Positions 1 through 10,990 of a DNA stretch of 36,407 bases are shown here, one piece after another (position 1 is the first letter of the stretch; every line of letters starts with the position of its first letter). The notes beneath the pieces are model-generated. The model saw only the letters and a list, made by a program, of their open reading frames with translations, ran no database searches and was not told the DNA's origin. The DNA comes from Monoraphidium neglectum. Its lineage: Eukaryota > Chlorophyta > Chlorophyceae > Sphaeropleales > Selenastraceae. The stretch spans positions 7,301-43,707 of the forward strand of contig NW_014013548.1 in the NCBI RefSeq assembly GCF_000611645.1, in the 5' to 3' direction. Both the position numbers and the translations under genes were made by a program.

Positions 1-3000
1 TGCCTGACCTGTACCCGCCACCAGCCGCGCCCGCCTGCCCGCCGCCCAGCCGCGGCCCCGCCGCCGCCACCGCAGCAGCAGCCGCCCCCTCCGCGCTTGG
101 CAGGCAGCAGAACAGCAGCAGCTCAAACAAAGGAAGGTCCAATAAGAAGCTGCTGCCTTTGCCGGCCGACGCCGCAGCTGGAAGCGGCCCCGCCTGCTGC
201 CCGACTCCTGGTGCAGCCCCTGACGGGCCGGCAGCCGCCGCGGCTGCGTGCGCGGCCGCAGAGAGGGCGACGCGAGTGGCACTTGAGGAGGCGCGCGCGC
301 GGGGGCCGACCGAGGGGCTCAGGATGTCGTCGACGAAGCTGCGGTGAAGCTGCAGGGCGTCCGACAGCAGCTGGTCGGCGGCTTCCATCAGCAGGTCTGC
401 CTGCGAGGTTCGAACCGGATCGACGACATGTGAGGCCGGGCTTCATTGTGCATCTGTTCATCATGGGCAGGTGCACAGCAACCGCCGAAGCATGTCTGCG
501 TCGTTTGGATGCATTTGGATGCATTCAAGCACCTGCAGGCAGTGGCAGCCTGACGGTCAAAACACGCTAGGTTGTACACGAGTGCTGGAGTCAGGCGCTG
601 CAGGCGGCCGCAGGCGCGCGCGCGCCTGCCAGGGCGAGAGCCACGCCTGCACGCCAGCCGCGTGCGCGGTTGTGTGTGCCGCCTCGCTGCCCGGTACCGA
701 GGGCTCGTTCAGTATCTGTGTGGCCAGCTGGGCCACCAGGTGGCGCGCGCGCAGCAGCGGCACGAACGGCTGGCAGGACGGCAGGGAGGACAGGCCCTGC
801 GGCAGGGCGCTGCGAATGAAAGGGGGACCGCGCAAGACAGCGCGACGCGCGGCCAGAGTTGAGTGGATCAACGAGGAGGGTGCGGGCGCAACGGTCGACA
901 GCGCAGGCAGCGAGTGAGGTGCGTGGCGGAGACCGTGCGGCGAGACTACTCACTTGGAAGTTGCCAACTTGCCACCCGCGCCCCGTGCTTGCTGGTGACC
1001 AGCCGCCGCCGCGGCCCCTGCGCCCGCCCCGACTCTGCTGCTTCTCGCCGCCGGTGAAGATGCTGCCGACTCATTTGCGCCGCTCCTGGCCGCCGCCGCC
1101 GCCGCCCCAGCGCCACTCCCCGCGGCCAGCAGATACTCCAAATCGTCCGGGTGCAGCCACAGGGCTGCATACGGCGCGAGCACGTCCGAAGCCGCGGCTG
1201 CGGCCGTTGAGGCAGCGCCGCCGCTGGCTGCCGCTGCAGATGCGGGGTGTGAGTGTTGCTGGAAGAACACCTCCGCGTCGGCTGAGGCGTGCAGCTGGCG
1301 GACCAAGCTGCTGTAGCAGCTGGTCTCATACCTTGGGGATTGCATGGGGCACGAGGGGAAGTGGAAGGGTCAGAATCACACATGAGTTGCGGGAGGGATT
1401 TGGCAGGGGGGGGGACAGAGGTGCAAAAGAGGTTCTGGGAGGGGCACTAGGCGGGGCAGTGCAGGGCAGGATATGGCACTGAGTGGTGTGGGGTTAGATG
1501 GGGACAAGACAAAGACCACGAGGCTCCTAGGCTGACGAGGCACCACGCGTTGTTGAGGGCCACCCTTACATGTCAAATACGCGTGCCACGTATCCCAAAA
1601 GGTGACAGCGAGGCGCGGGCATGCGACAGCACAGACGTGCGGAGTGCATGTGTTGTGGGTTGCGGGACACCACAACTCACTTCCGCGCCCCGCCCTGCGC
1701 CGCCATCGCCCGTGTCGTACGCGTCGTGCAAAAGCGGAAGTAGAATCAACCTCATCCCACCTGACGCCGATATGCAGGCCCTCCATGACTCCCACGAGCT
1801 CGTGCCGCCCGCCTGGCCCCGGCGCCAGCGGCCCGCTGCGCAGCGCGCCCCCGCCGCGGAGCGCCGCGACGGCCACCAGCTGTGGGCAGCGCACCGACAG
1901 CGTCGGGATGAAGGAAGAGAGCGCGTAGGGCAGCGGGACGCCGTGGCGCTTGTACGCCTGCACGACAACCTGCCAGCGGTTGGATGGCGGTTGAGTGGCA
2001 ACAGGAAAAATGTGGGGCAGTGAGGGACCCTGTCGGGACGCCAGGGAGTGAAAAAACACTGGTTCTACATGGCAGGGTGCTGATTGGTGCGGAATGCAGC
2101 ATGGCTGCCGATGCTTTTGTAGCCCCTGGATCCTACCCGCCAGCAGATGCGAGCCAGCATATGCGTGCACCCCAGGTGCTGACCACAAGGCCGCCGCGCC
2201 AGCCGCACCTGCTGCAGCGCCTCCGCCTCCTGGAGCGCGTTGTCCCTGGCCGGCAGGCCCGCCTCGAAGCAGGCCTTTACGCGCTCTATAAACCTCAGCG
2301 CCTCGCTCAGCGACGACGGCTGCATCCGCAGCAGCACGGGTGCGAGCGCCAGCCGCGCATGTGGGAGGTAAGAAGACACGAGGGAGTCTGCATACACCTG
2401 CCCAGGCTGCTGCAGTCCCGCGCCGCTGCGGCCGCCGCCGTCCCCTCCAGCCGCCCAGGCCCAGTCTTCGAGGTCGTGGGGGCCTGCTCCAGGGCGCGCC
2501 GCGGCCGGCTGCGGCTGCGGGGGCGGGGGCTGGGCTGGCGGTGGTGGCGGGCCGAACTGGCAGCAGTAGGTGGCCCGGAGCGCCTCTGGCATCGGCATCT
2601 GCAAGACCTGTGGGGAGGGGCGGCGGGCGAGGCGTGCAAGCACAGCGCAGTCCGTAACTCTGGCATAATCAATCCCTGCTAGCTATGAGCGCGGTGCGGC
2701 TTTCCCAGCGTGCGGCAGCGTGGAGATGCTCCTCAAGACTTGCTGCAGCAAGGGAAGGGACGCCATAAGGGCCGGCCATAGAACAGCGCCGCACCTGCGT
2801 CGCCCCGTCGGCGGCGTTGGCGCCGCCAACCGCGACCACAGCCGCAGTCGCCCGTGCGGCGCCGCCGCTGGCGGCCTCCAGCAGCAGGCCGTGAACCTGG
2901 CCCGACAGGTGGGACCCCCGCTCAGGGTGCACCAGCGTAACGCCCAGCGCGGGGCACGAAACAGTCACCGCCCACTCTGTGGGTAGGGGCGTGACGAGAG

Positions 3001-5777
3001 GCGAACGAGCGCGTCGGCGGCACGCTGAGCAAACAAGCTTTGGCAGCAAGTGAGAGGCCTGCGGTGTCATCCTTTGCGGGAATGACGGATGGTATCCCAC
3101 ATGGTCGACCCCCGCAGCGCGGGCACGCACCCGCTAGCCCTCCGCCTCCGCGCTCCGCGCCCTGCGTGGGCACGAGGTCCAGGAAGCTTCCCAGCGCGTC
3201 CATCGCCTCGAGCCACTGCGCCCTCAGCCCCGGCGACGCCGCCAGGTGCGCGCTGTGGCGGGCGGCGACGAAGACGCGGTACAGCGAGACCTGCGACGGC
3301 GTCATGGCGCGCTCCAGGACGCGCAGGCGCGCCGCGGCCGCCGCCGCTGCGCGTCGCGTGCAAGGGATAGGAGAACAGAGGGATCACAGCGACTCTCTTG
3401 ACGCGGGCTCACGGAATTCGTGGGGCCTGTTGCTGCGGAGTGCAGACGAGCACAGGCGCAGCTCAACTCAATTATGCCCCCCATCTGCTGTTCTCTGTAG
3501 TTGCAGGTAGTCCGACTGCTGCCGCCGGCTCTAGCCCTGTCCATGGTGGAGGGAAAGTTCACCTGGAATGTGCACAGTAGATCCCCGCTGCAGCCCGCGA
3601 GGGTCCGCTATAAACTCAGCCGGCTGTGCCGCGTGCACCGCGCGGTAAAGCAGCAGGTACTCGCGCCGCCGCAGCAGCGCCAGCTCAGCGCGCCGCACCG
3701 GCAGCCGTCGCCGGCACTCAGCGACGACCGCCGCGCCGGCGTGGCGCCACCAGAGCGCGGGGGCCGCGCGCACGGGGACTGAGGGGCGCGCGGTCCAAAG
3801 CGGCGCAAAACGGCTGTACGCCATCCACCTGCGTTGGCGGGGGCGACACACGATGCGGATGGTGCCCGCGCGATCAGCATGGCCCACCGCGGACGCACCA
3901 GACTTCAAAAGGGCGGGTCTTTTGCCCGCCACAGCCGCCAGCCAGTGTGCGCATGGGCGGCGCCCACCTGCTGCCAACGCATTGCATTCAAACGCCCACC
4001 TGTTCATCAGCCGTAAGAACACCGCGGCCGCCTCTGGGGATGCCTCCAGCACCAGGCTTTTCAGGGACACCGCCGCCGACAGGTGGCACCCGCCGTCCGC
4101 GTCGGCGCCGTCCGCGGCTGCATGCCCCCGCGGCTGGTGCCGCTGCTGCTGCTGCCCCGCCGCGCCGCCGCCTAGGGTCGACACAACGAGCCGCAGCGCC
4201 GGCGCAGCCCGGCGCTGCTCCCGCGCCAGGCCGCCGCGCTCCTCCCGCCCTGGAGGCTGGGCCGCCGCCCCTGAGCCCTCCTCCTGCTGCTGCTGGTGCG
4301 CGGGCGGGTTTCCTGACACTGTCAGCGTGACATGAGCAAACCACTGCCGCAGCACGACCAGCTCGCAGTCCCAGCCATCTCTGCCTGGCTGCGCGTCGCC
4401 AACGTCGCACCCCGCGGAATCCCATTGCTCCTGCTGCGGCTGCTGCCGCCGCCACTCGCGCGCGGCCTTCGACGCAGGCGCGACGGCGCCGCCGGGGCCG
4501 CCCGCCGGCCGCAGCGCACGAGTAAGCAGGCTCGCGCTGACGCCCTCTAAGGCAAAGCACGTCGCAGCCTGCCCGCCAGCGCGACCGCTGGCGCCCGCCA
4601 CGCCCCCAGTCGGTGCCGGCGTCCCCGCCGCCGCAGCCCCCGGCGGCGAGAGGCGCGCGAGGCGCACGCCGACGCGCAGCGCGTCGGCGGTGCGCGCCTG
4701 CTGCCCGACGCACCAGGGTCCCACGTCGCCCTCCTGGGTGTACTGCAGCTCGGCATCCGCCACCTCAGCAACCACCGACCTGGCCGCCGCCGCGAGTGCG
4801 CCCCGCAGGAGCGCGCGCAGCGGGCCGGCCCAGCGGCTGCGGCGGCGGCCCGGGGAGCCGCGCCACAGCAGCTGTTCCAGCAGGAGGAGCTGCTGGCTGT
4901 GGAGCAAGCCGGCGTCCTGCGCATCTGCCGGTGCGCCGGGCTGTGCACCCAGGTGAGGGAAGCAGGGGTAGGGGCGCACATTGTTTGGTCGAACGGCTGC
5001 CCGCAAAACCGGACGACCCTGGTGCGGCAGTTATCGCCTGGAATCACTCCTGCGCTGGCCGCAATTTCGTTCAATGTTTGGCTGCTATGCATTACCAAGT
5101 TGTTGCAGCCTGCCCTGCGCAGGCGTGAAGGGCCATTGCCCCTCATCACACACACACACAGACACATACACATACACACACATGCGAGCGTGTGTGCTTG
5201 CGCACGCGCACCTTGGGCGCTTGCCGTTGCAGCAGCTCTACGCTCAGGCCGTGGGCCCTGAGCAGCAGCGGGCTGTTCCGCCCCGGCCACCGCAGCTCGG
5301 CCTCCCGCACCAGCAATCTTCTGAGCAGGAGCGGGCCGCCGCTGTCCCGCAGCACGGACGGGTCTAGCTCAAACCCCTTGACGAGGATTCCTGCATTGCA
5401 GGTGCGCAAAACAAGGGTGCGCAAAACTCGTAAAAGCTAGATGGGCGCATGCTCGGCATGCTGCCCATGACCGTGGCTGCATGCTTCTTAATTGCACAAG
5501 CAACTATCAAGGAATTTTGAGTCGTTTGAGGGGCGCTCTTCTCCAGCCCCAGCGACCCACCATGCGCAGTGGCGACAACTCGCAGACCCCCATCAGTGCC
5601 GCCGTCGGGTGATAATGTCGCCAGCCGACGCCACAGCCATGCTGCCAGAACCCGCGACACCGCTTGTGTGTGCTGCTGGACGACCACGAGGAGCCCCGCC
5701 GCCACGACAAGCCCGGCGAGCAGCGCTGCGCCGGAGGGCATGGTTGCCGCGAGCGCCAGCACCGCCGGAATCGCCAT
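1..5777 (-). CDS. VPS13/chorein-like bridge-type lipid transfer protein, N-terminal part (gene runs off the left edge)
   Basis: Exons read on the minus strand with matching phases: 5777-5561, 5390-5212, 4940-4000, 3828-3563, 3346-3131, 2976-2795, 2607-2209, 1969-1761, 1331-954, 809 to about 580-660 (end unresolved), then about 400 to the edge (a possible donor lies at 8-7). This gives about 1200 residues. Residues about 70-130 follow the chorein N-terminal pattern (HGILVKGFELDPSVL, then LVREAELRWPG). Exon 3 has the second conserved block (LRALLRGALAAAARSVVAEV). Residues about 446-500 carry the VPS13-type WW block (RFAPLWTARPSVPV, then LWWRHAGAA, then REYLLLYRAVHAA). VPS13 proteins are rod-like channels that move phospholipids between membranes at contact sites. 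The Ala-, Gly- and Gln-rich stretches look like algal low-complexity inserts. The start at 5777 is the first ATG of an exon that joins exon 2 in phase. The family call rests on remembered motifs. Another member of the repeating beta-groove (bridge-like) superfamily is possible. Confidence 0.7.
5147..5182. repeat. (CA)n microsatellite in the second intron of the VPS13-like gene
   Basis: CACACA/CATACA repeat inside the intron 5211-4941. It is read as GT repeats on the coding (minus) strand, just after the donor. Confidence 0.75.
5561..5777 (-). other. First exon of the VPS13-like gene, encoding a hydrophobic membrane-anchor-like segment
   Basis: This exon encodes 72 residues plus one base. Residues about 2-34 are almost wholly hydrophobic (Ala, Leu, Val, Ile, Gly), with a likely membrane helix from about 16 to 34 (ALLAGLVVAAGLLVVV). 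They are followed by a short Arg/Trp-containing stretch (AAWLWRRLA). The donor at 5560-5559 leaves phase 1, and the next exon at 5390 supplies two bases, recreating Gly. The reading therefore continues straight into the chorein-like block. Ordinary VPS13 proteins start with a short amphipathic segment and no transmembrane helix. SABRE/BLTP2-type and BLTP1-type proteins do have an N-terminal helix. Confidence 0.6.
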
Positions 5778-6630
5778 AGCTTCGATTGCTGCCAGAAGCG
5801 TCTCCTGGCAGTCGATTCATAGGCTTATGTCGGGCTTTCCATTGCGGCCTGGGGTGCAGTGGACCGCGGTTGGTCTCAACGACGAGATCAACACGCAATA
5901 TCGTGATGAGCCCAATTATAATGGCGATATATTGGTACGCGTTATTGTATGTTGGGGTTGCAAGGGCTTCACTCTGCTGCGCCAACAATGTTGGAGCAGG
6001 ATCAGTGCAGAGCGGAGACCACGTTGTGCAGCCGTCATAAATCGTCTTTACAAGAGCATTCGTCTCCTTTTAAATGGCGACGGGCCAGTTCGCCCGACCG
6101 AACGGGGGGGCAGGACCTGTTGGGTGCTGGTGAGGTGTGGTCGAGTGACGCCGTGCAACTGCATCAACAGGTTTGCCAATCGCCCCGCTCGGACCAGGGT
6201 GCCGCTGCTTATTATGGTCTTGTAGCCACAACTGATATGAACGGCCCCGCGGCAGCCTGGTTGGTTGCAGTGGGACTGCAGTAATTCAGTGTCACGCGTG
6301 CCTAGGATGATGCCGCAGACAGATTTCGAGTCGTTGCTGAAACGTGTAACAGGGGTGATGTCAGTGGTGGGTTCCCATAGTCCCAAGCATTCTACGATCG
6401 CCATCGCATGCATGCATTTGAAAAGCTCAAGGGAGGTGATTGGCGACACGGGGTGGTGGTTTCATCGGCGCCGGTAGTTGCTGCGGTGCACTTGGTTGTT
6501 CGTCAGACTGTAAACCAGAGGATGCAGGCTGTGTGCAACAATCTGCTAAGATGACAGGGCATGTAGCCATCCAGAGTCCCCCATGCTCCCTTCAAACGCC
6601 AACTTTGCCAATGCCTCCTCTTTGCCCCAT
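5778..6630. other. Intergenic stretch upstream of the VPS13-like gene
   Basis: This region has clearly lower GC than the neighbouring exons, and no reading frame has convincing codon bias. It presumably holds the promoter and 5' UTR of the minus-strand VPS13-like gene, and possibly upstream parts of the weak plus-strand gene that follows. I see no reliable TATA box, RNA gene or repeat. Confidence 0.4.
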
Positions 6631-6633
6631 CCG

Positions 6634-7434
6634 CAGGTGCATGGGCTGGCTGGAGCGCCTCCACGTAGAGGATTGTGCCGCCGGTTTCGACAAGCACTGG
6701 GCGGTCAAGAAGGCTGGCATTGCGGCGGGCTTCCGGGGCATCACCGACCCCGCGGCGGGGCCGGCGCAAATCCTGCTGCAGGGCTTGGGGCCTAAGCTGC
6801 TGCGTCCGCTGGCCAGCAGCTTCTGCTGCGTTGAAGGCTGGTCGTGCGAGGCACCTCGGCAGTGGAATTTGGATTCGTCCCAGCGGGCATGCAGGTGCGG
6901 AGCCGCAGGGTTCCAGAGCTGGAGCAGGTCATTCATGGGCTTGGGGTTGGCAGCCCGGTCGAGGCAGAAACTTGAATATTGATAGCCGACGACCTGGCTT
7001 CTGCACAGCCGCAATTCGAACGGCGATTCAGCGTGTGCTCGCACATCTTCGCCACCGTCGCCCTTGAGGCGTCCCGCAGCCCCCGCACGCCTGCCGCCCC
7101 TTCCTGGCCCATCGCTTGCAGCGCCTTGCAGCACACGCCTGACTCACGCAGCCCCACAAAACCCACCAACAAACCCTTCAATCCCCAAACCCACCCATCA
7201 TGTCCCAACGCACTCCCCCAACCAAACCCTCAACCCACAAACCCACTAGACCCCCATCCGACCAACCCACCACCACCCTACGCACCATCTAGCCAACCAC
7301 CTCAAAACCCTGACCCCCCAGGCCGTCCTGCAGCTGACGACGTCCACCACCGGGTGGGTCGCGCCCTCAGTATACAAGGGGCTGGGTGTCGCAGCCGCAG
7401 GCAGTCAGTGGTGCGCCAGCGCGGCCCAGCGCTG
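6634..7434 (+). CDS. Possible unidentified plus-strand gene (last exons)
   Basis: Two plus-strand segments have coding-like third positions. One begins after a CCGCAG acceptor at about 6633 and reads MGWLERLHVEDCAAGFDKHW and onwards to about 6830. The other begins after a CCCCCAG acceptor near 7320, reads AVLQLTTSTTGWVAPSVYK, and ends at a TGA at 7432-7434. I cannot join them with confidence. The stretch between them at 6998-7138 looks equally plausible on the minus strand (ALQAMGQEGAAGVRGLRDAS), with an acceptor and a donor of its own. No family is recognised. The start, intermediate exons and even the strand of the middle part are uncertain. Limits are approximate. Confidence 0.25.
7152..7320 (+). 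repeat. Strand-asymmetric C/A-rich tract (G/T-rich, G-run-rich complement)
   Basis: For about 170 nt the plus strand is nearly all C and A, with many CCC/CCCC runs separated by 2-6 nt (for example ACCCACCAACAAACCC). The complement is therefore G-run-rich and could form G-quadruplexes. The tract ends exactly at a consensus-like acceptor (CCCCCAG) before a coding-like segment. It is most simply an unusual intron of the weak plus-strand gene. It is not a perfect telomere-type repeat. Confidence 0.6.
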
Positions 7435-8146
7435 AAGAACAGATATCTCTTCGAAATTACCTCCCGCCGACGGTGGGGAACATCCCAACACATAAGGGGA
7501 AAGTCAAGAAGAGAGTCAAAGGTGCCCGCTTGGCACTGGTGGTGGCGGAATTGTGTTGGTAGAATGAGCTGGTGCTTGGGTGGGGTGGGGCCCAGCCCGT
7601 GTATGTCCTCCTGCCTCAATCCTAGCCGCTTGGCGCAGCTGAGCATGCAGCCGGCTTGGATCTGGACTAACACGCAGCACAGCAGACCTCAAGCATGTAA
7701 GTGGCACTAAGTCATAGATAAACTGCAACGTAGCATGCATTCAGTGACGAGTCCGTAATCGTGAGGCGCCCGCAGTGGGCACCACCGCAGACACCGCACG
7801 CGGCAGATGTGGCAGGCCGCAGTATGCTCAAAGCGATTGGGGTATCCCCGCCCGTACCCGTTCGACCGTCCCTTGCGTATGGCACAAATACGTATCATAC
7901 ACACACTGATATGCAGTATTGCATGCTGCTGCACACGTGTGTGTGCCACTATAGTGTTGCTTGTTGAGAGGCAAATCCATAATGTTGCTTCGGCTTTGGT
8001 TGGGCTCCGTTGACAAAAAATGAGTATCTGAAAGCGTTCTGACAGGGCAAGATCATACTTTTCGCGATACCACGATTGCCGGCCCAGTAAACTCATATGG
8101 AAGAATAACACAGCCTTAAATAGGATCAGGAGGCGCGAGCACAGCC
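7435..8146. other. Intergenic stretch upstream of the MYND gene
   Basis: Composition falls to near-even GC. All frames are broken by stops and no coding bias is visible. It should contain the promoter and 5' UTR of the gene starting at 8147. The bases just before that ATG (ACAGCC) give a favourable eukaryotic start context. No specific regulatory element can be assigned by eye. Confidence 0.4.
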
Positions 8147-10990
8147 ATGAGCCTGGACGCAGCGCTCCGCGAGGCCGCCTCTAGGCGGCAAGCGACCGGC
8201 ACCGCCCCACACACCGGCGGCATGGGCGGCCTGCGGCCCCAGTTCAGGGAGCTCGACCGCCTTGCCGCCTCGCGCGGCGCGCACGTCTCACCGGAGGTGG
8301 TGTCGGAGCTCGCACAGGCGCTGGCCGCAGCGCCGCTCGACATGGCCCGCTACGCCGGCCTGGGCAACGCCCTTGTGTGGCTCTCCGCGCAGCCTCGCCT
8401 CGCGCCCGCCGCCGCGACGCCCGCGACCGTACGTGCGCTCGCCGAGGCCGTCGCCACAGCGGGGCGCGCCGCGGCCGCCGCGCCCCCGTGGGAGTCTTGC
8501 AGGGAGGCGGCCGCGGACATCTGCCCCTGCTGCCACCCCCATGGGCCGCACGTGACGCTCGCCCAGCACGCGGCGCTGCTGGGCGGCGCAATACTGGCAC
8601 GCAGGGCGCCAGACATCGACCTATTTGCCTTGATGCTTCAGGTGCGCGGCGCCGCGATCTTCGTCTAATGGCAGCCTGCGCCAGCGACAGCCAGCTGTCG
8701 ATTCAAACAAGCAAGCAGCGCGACTTCGCCGGACGCCCAGCCCCTCACCCGGCCCCCTCCCCCGCCCGCACGACCCAAGGTACCCGGGGCGCTGCCCGGC
8801 CTGCTGCGCGCCGCGCAGCTAGACAGCCCCTTTCATTTCGAGCCCTTTGCTGTGATCGCGGTGCACCTGACAGGCCCCGACTACGCCCGCACGGCCAGGC
8901 TCACCGCTGCGTTGGGCGCGGCGCTCTTGCGGGAGCGCGCGGGGCGCCTGCTTTGGGCCGCCGTTGCCGCGCGGCTCGCGGCCGCGGCGCGTGCGGGGGC
9001 GCGAGATCGCACTGCGGAGGAGACCACCGTGCTCGTCACAGCGATCCAGATTGCGATTGATGGCGAGGGGCACAGACTGCTGTTTGGTGACCTGGCGTCA
9101 CACGCGCCCGCGCTGCGCCAAGTCTTCGCTTTGCTGACAAACCGCGTCCGGCCCGGCGGCGGTGGCCGCCGTTGGGCTCCCGGAGACGAGGACGTCGTGC
9201 GCTGCTGCCTGAAGCTGCTGCAAGGCGCGTCCGACGCCGACCCCGACGCGATGCGGGCGGCCGCGGGCAGCGCCGCAGCGCTGGAAGCGTCGCTTCTGGC
9301 GGTGCTGACGGGGGCGCCCTCCCTTCTGGAGGCCGGCGGCCACTCGGCGTGCCCCGCCCTCGCCGCCGGCCTGCTGCTCGACGCCGTGCGCAATACGGCG
9401 GCGTCCCCCGCCACGCGGCCGCCGCCGGTCGTGTCGGCGCCGGGCTCCGCGGCGGCCGTCGCCGCCGCGCTGCACGCGGCGTGGGGCGCCAAGGGCCGCG
9501 CGAGGGACGCCGACCGCGCAAACCTGCTTCACAATGTGGCGGCGCTGGCGGCGTTCTGCATCGCCGTCGACCGCGGGGGCCTGTGGGCGCTCGAGCTCGC
9601 GGCGCCGACGCGCGGCGCGCTGCGCGTGTTGGTCGACGCCGCGCGCGACGGCACCGCTGCGTTTGCGGCGCCGGGCGGCGGCGGCCGCCCCAGAGGTCAC
9701 CTCTCACCCATCGGCCCCGCATCCCTGAGCGCCCAGGTTGCCGGCGCGCTCGGCGCCGTCGCCTATGCGCTCAGGGACCCCTGCACGGCGCCCGCCGCGG
9801 CGGCGGCGGCGGCGAGGGGCGCGGCCGCGGAGGCGCTGCCTTCGGATGCGGAGCTGCGGGCTCTTGTGTGGGGCGGACTCGCGGCGGGCGGCTTGGAGGG
9901 GCTGAGCCGGGCGCGCATCGTGGCGCTGAGCTCGCCCACCGCACAACACGACCTGGCCGCGACGCCCGGCGCGCTCGCCTGGCTGGCGGCGTCGGCCATC
10001 GGTGGCGCGGGCGACGCCAGCCCCGCGGGCTCGATGTCGGGCGCAGCGCTGCAGCTGCTGCACATGATCGGAGGCGGCGATCCGAGCCTGCCGCCCGAGC
10101 GCGGCTGCATGCGGTGCACGGACGAGGACTGCGAGGAGGCGACCTGCTGCATGAACTTTCGCGCGCCGAACGCAGCCGTCGCGCGGGAAAGGGCTGCCCT
10201 TGCCCTGGGGGCCATTGCCAAGTCCGAAAGCGGCGGCGGGGACGAGCGGGGCGGCGCGACCCCGGCCGCGAACGCCGCCGCGGCGCTGGAGGCGCTGCAG
10301 GCCGGGCGGCTGCGCGGCGGGGCCGCGAGCGGCCTGGGGGGCGGCGCCGGCGCGGCGGTGGGGGCGGCGGCTGCGCCGGCGGCGGGGCGGAAAGCGGGGA
10401 CCTCGTGCGCCGCCTGCGGCGCAGGCCAAGCGCAAGACGGCCTGAAATTCAAAAAGTGCGGCGCCTGTGGGATACCGCGGTGAGTGCAGGGCAGCCTCGG
10501 CCCTTGTTGTCCTGGCCCTCCCCCCACCCCTATCACCTTTAGTCACTGCACTGAATGGCCTCATCATCGCTACGGCAGGGCTGGTTTTGACCTTCGATGT
10601 CGTATCAACTCTCCCCCGCCTGGCGGCGTGGGCCGAGCCGCACACCACTGGGCGGGAGGGTTGGAGCCAGGGGGAATGAGGGCCGCAGCGCTGCACGTGC
10701 TGCATGCACAGCGCACATGCAGCGCCCAGAGGCACAGATTAGGATGCTCATCTGGGTGTGCGTATGGGCACGTATCAAATGCAGCTCAACATTCACGTAT
10801 GTACACGCGCGCGTGCGTGCGCGTTCATGCACGCAGGTACTGCGGCCCTCAGTGTGCCAAGGCTCACTGGAAGGCCGGCCACAATAAAGAGTGCTCAGGC
10901 AGCAGGGGCGCGACAGCCGGCCAGGGCGGAGGGGGCGCAAGCGGCAGCAGCGGCGGCGCCGGCGCGCCTAAGGCCGCAGTACAATCGTAG
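8147..10990 (+). CDS. C-terminal MYND zinc-finger protein (complete, three exons, 782 aa)
   Basis: The CDS is join(8147..8641, 8780..10479, 10837..10990). The introns start with GTGCGC and GTGAGT, end with AG, and have phases 0 and 2 that fit exactly. The ATG has good context (AGCCATGAG) and opens the long frame. The C-terminus forms a complete MYND finger split by intron 2: Cys708, Cys711, Cys725, Cys728, then Cys734, Cys738, His747 and Cys751 (YCGPQCAKAHWKAGHNKEC). MYND fingers bind zinc and usually mediate protein-protein contacts. The first 700 residues are Ala-rich and helical, possibly an armadillo/HEAT-like solenoid; this is an impression only. A separate Cys cluster lies near residues 604-618 (CMRCTDEDCEEATCC). 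A short Gly/Ser-rich tail follows the finger. No SET domain motif is seen, so a SMYD-type methyltransferase is unlikely. Proteins of this build are numerous in green algae and mostly uncharacterised. Confidence 0.85.

Noticed and set aside
1684..1760. Extending the VPS13-like exon at 1969-1761 to the strong GTGAGT donor near 1682
   Set aside because: That donor leaves phase 1, which does not fit the next exon (G then TAT at 1331); the donor at 1760-1759 leaves phase 2 and fits.
7152..7320. Interstitial telomere repeat
   Set aside because: C/A runs are irregular and no tandem CCCTAAA-type unit is present.
9172..10542. 456-codon frame overlapping the MYND gene in another frame
   Set aside because: It is a shadow frame produced by high GC; the MYND exon frame has the motif, codon bias and matching splice phases.
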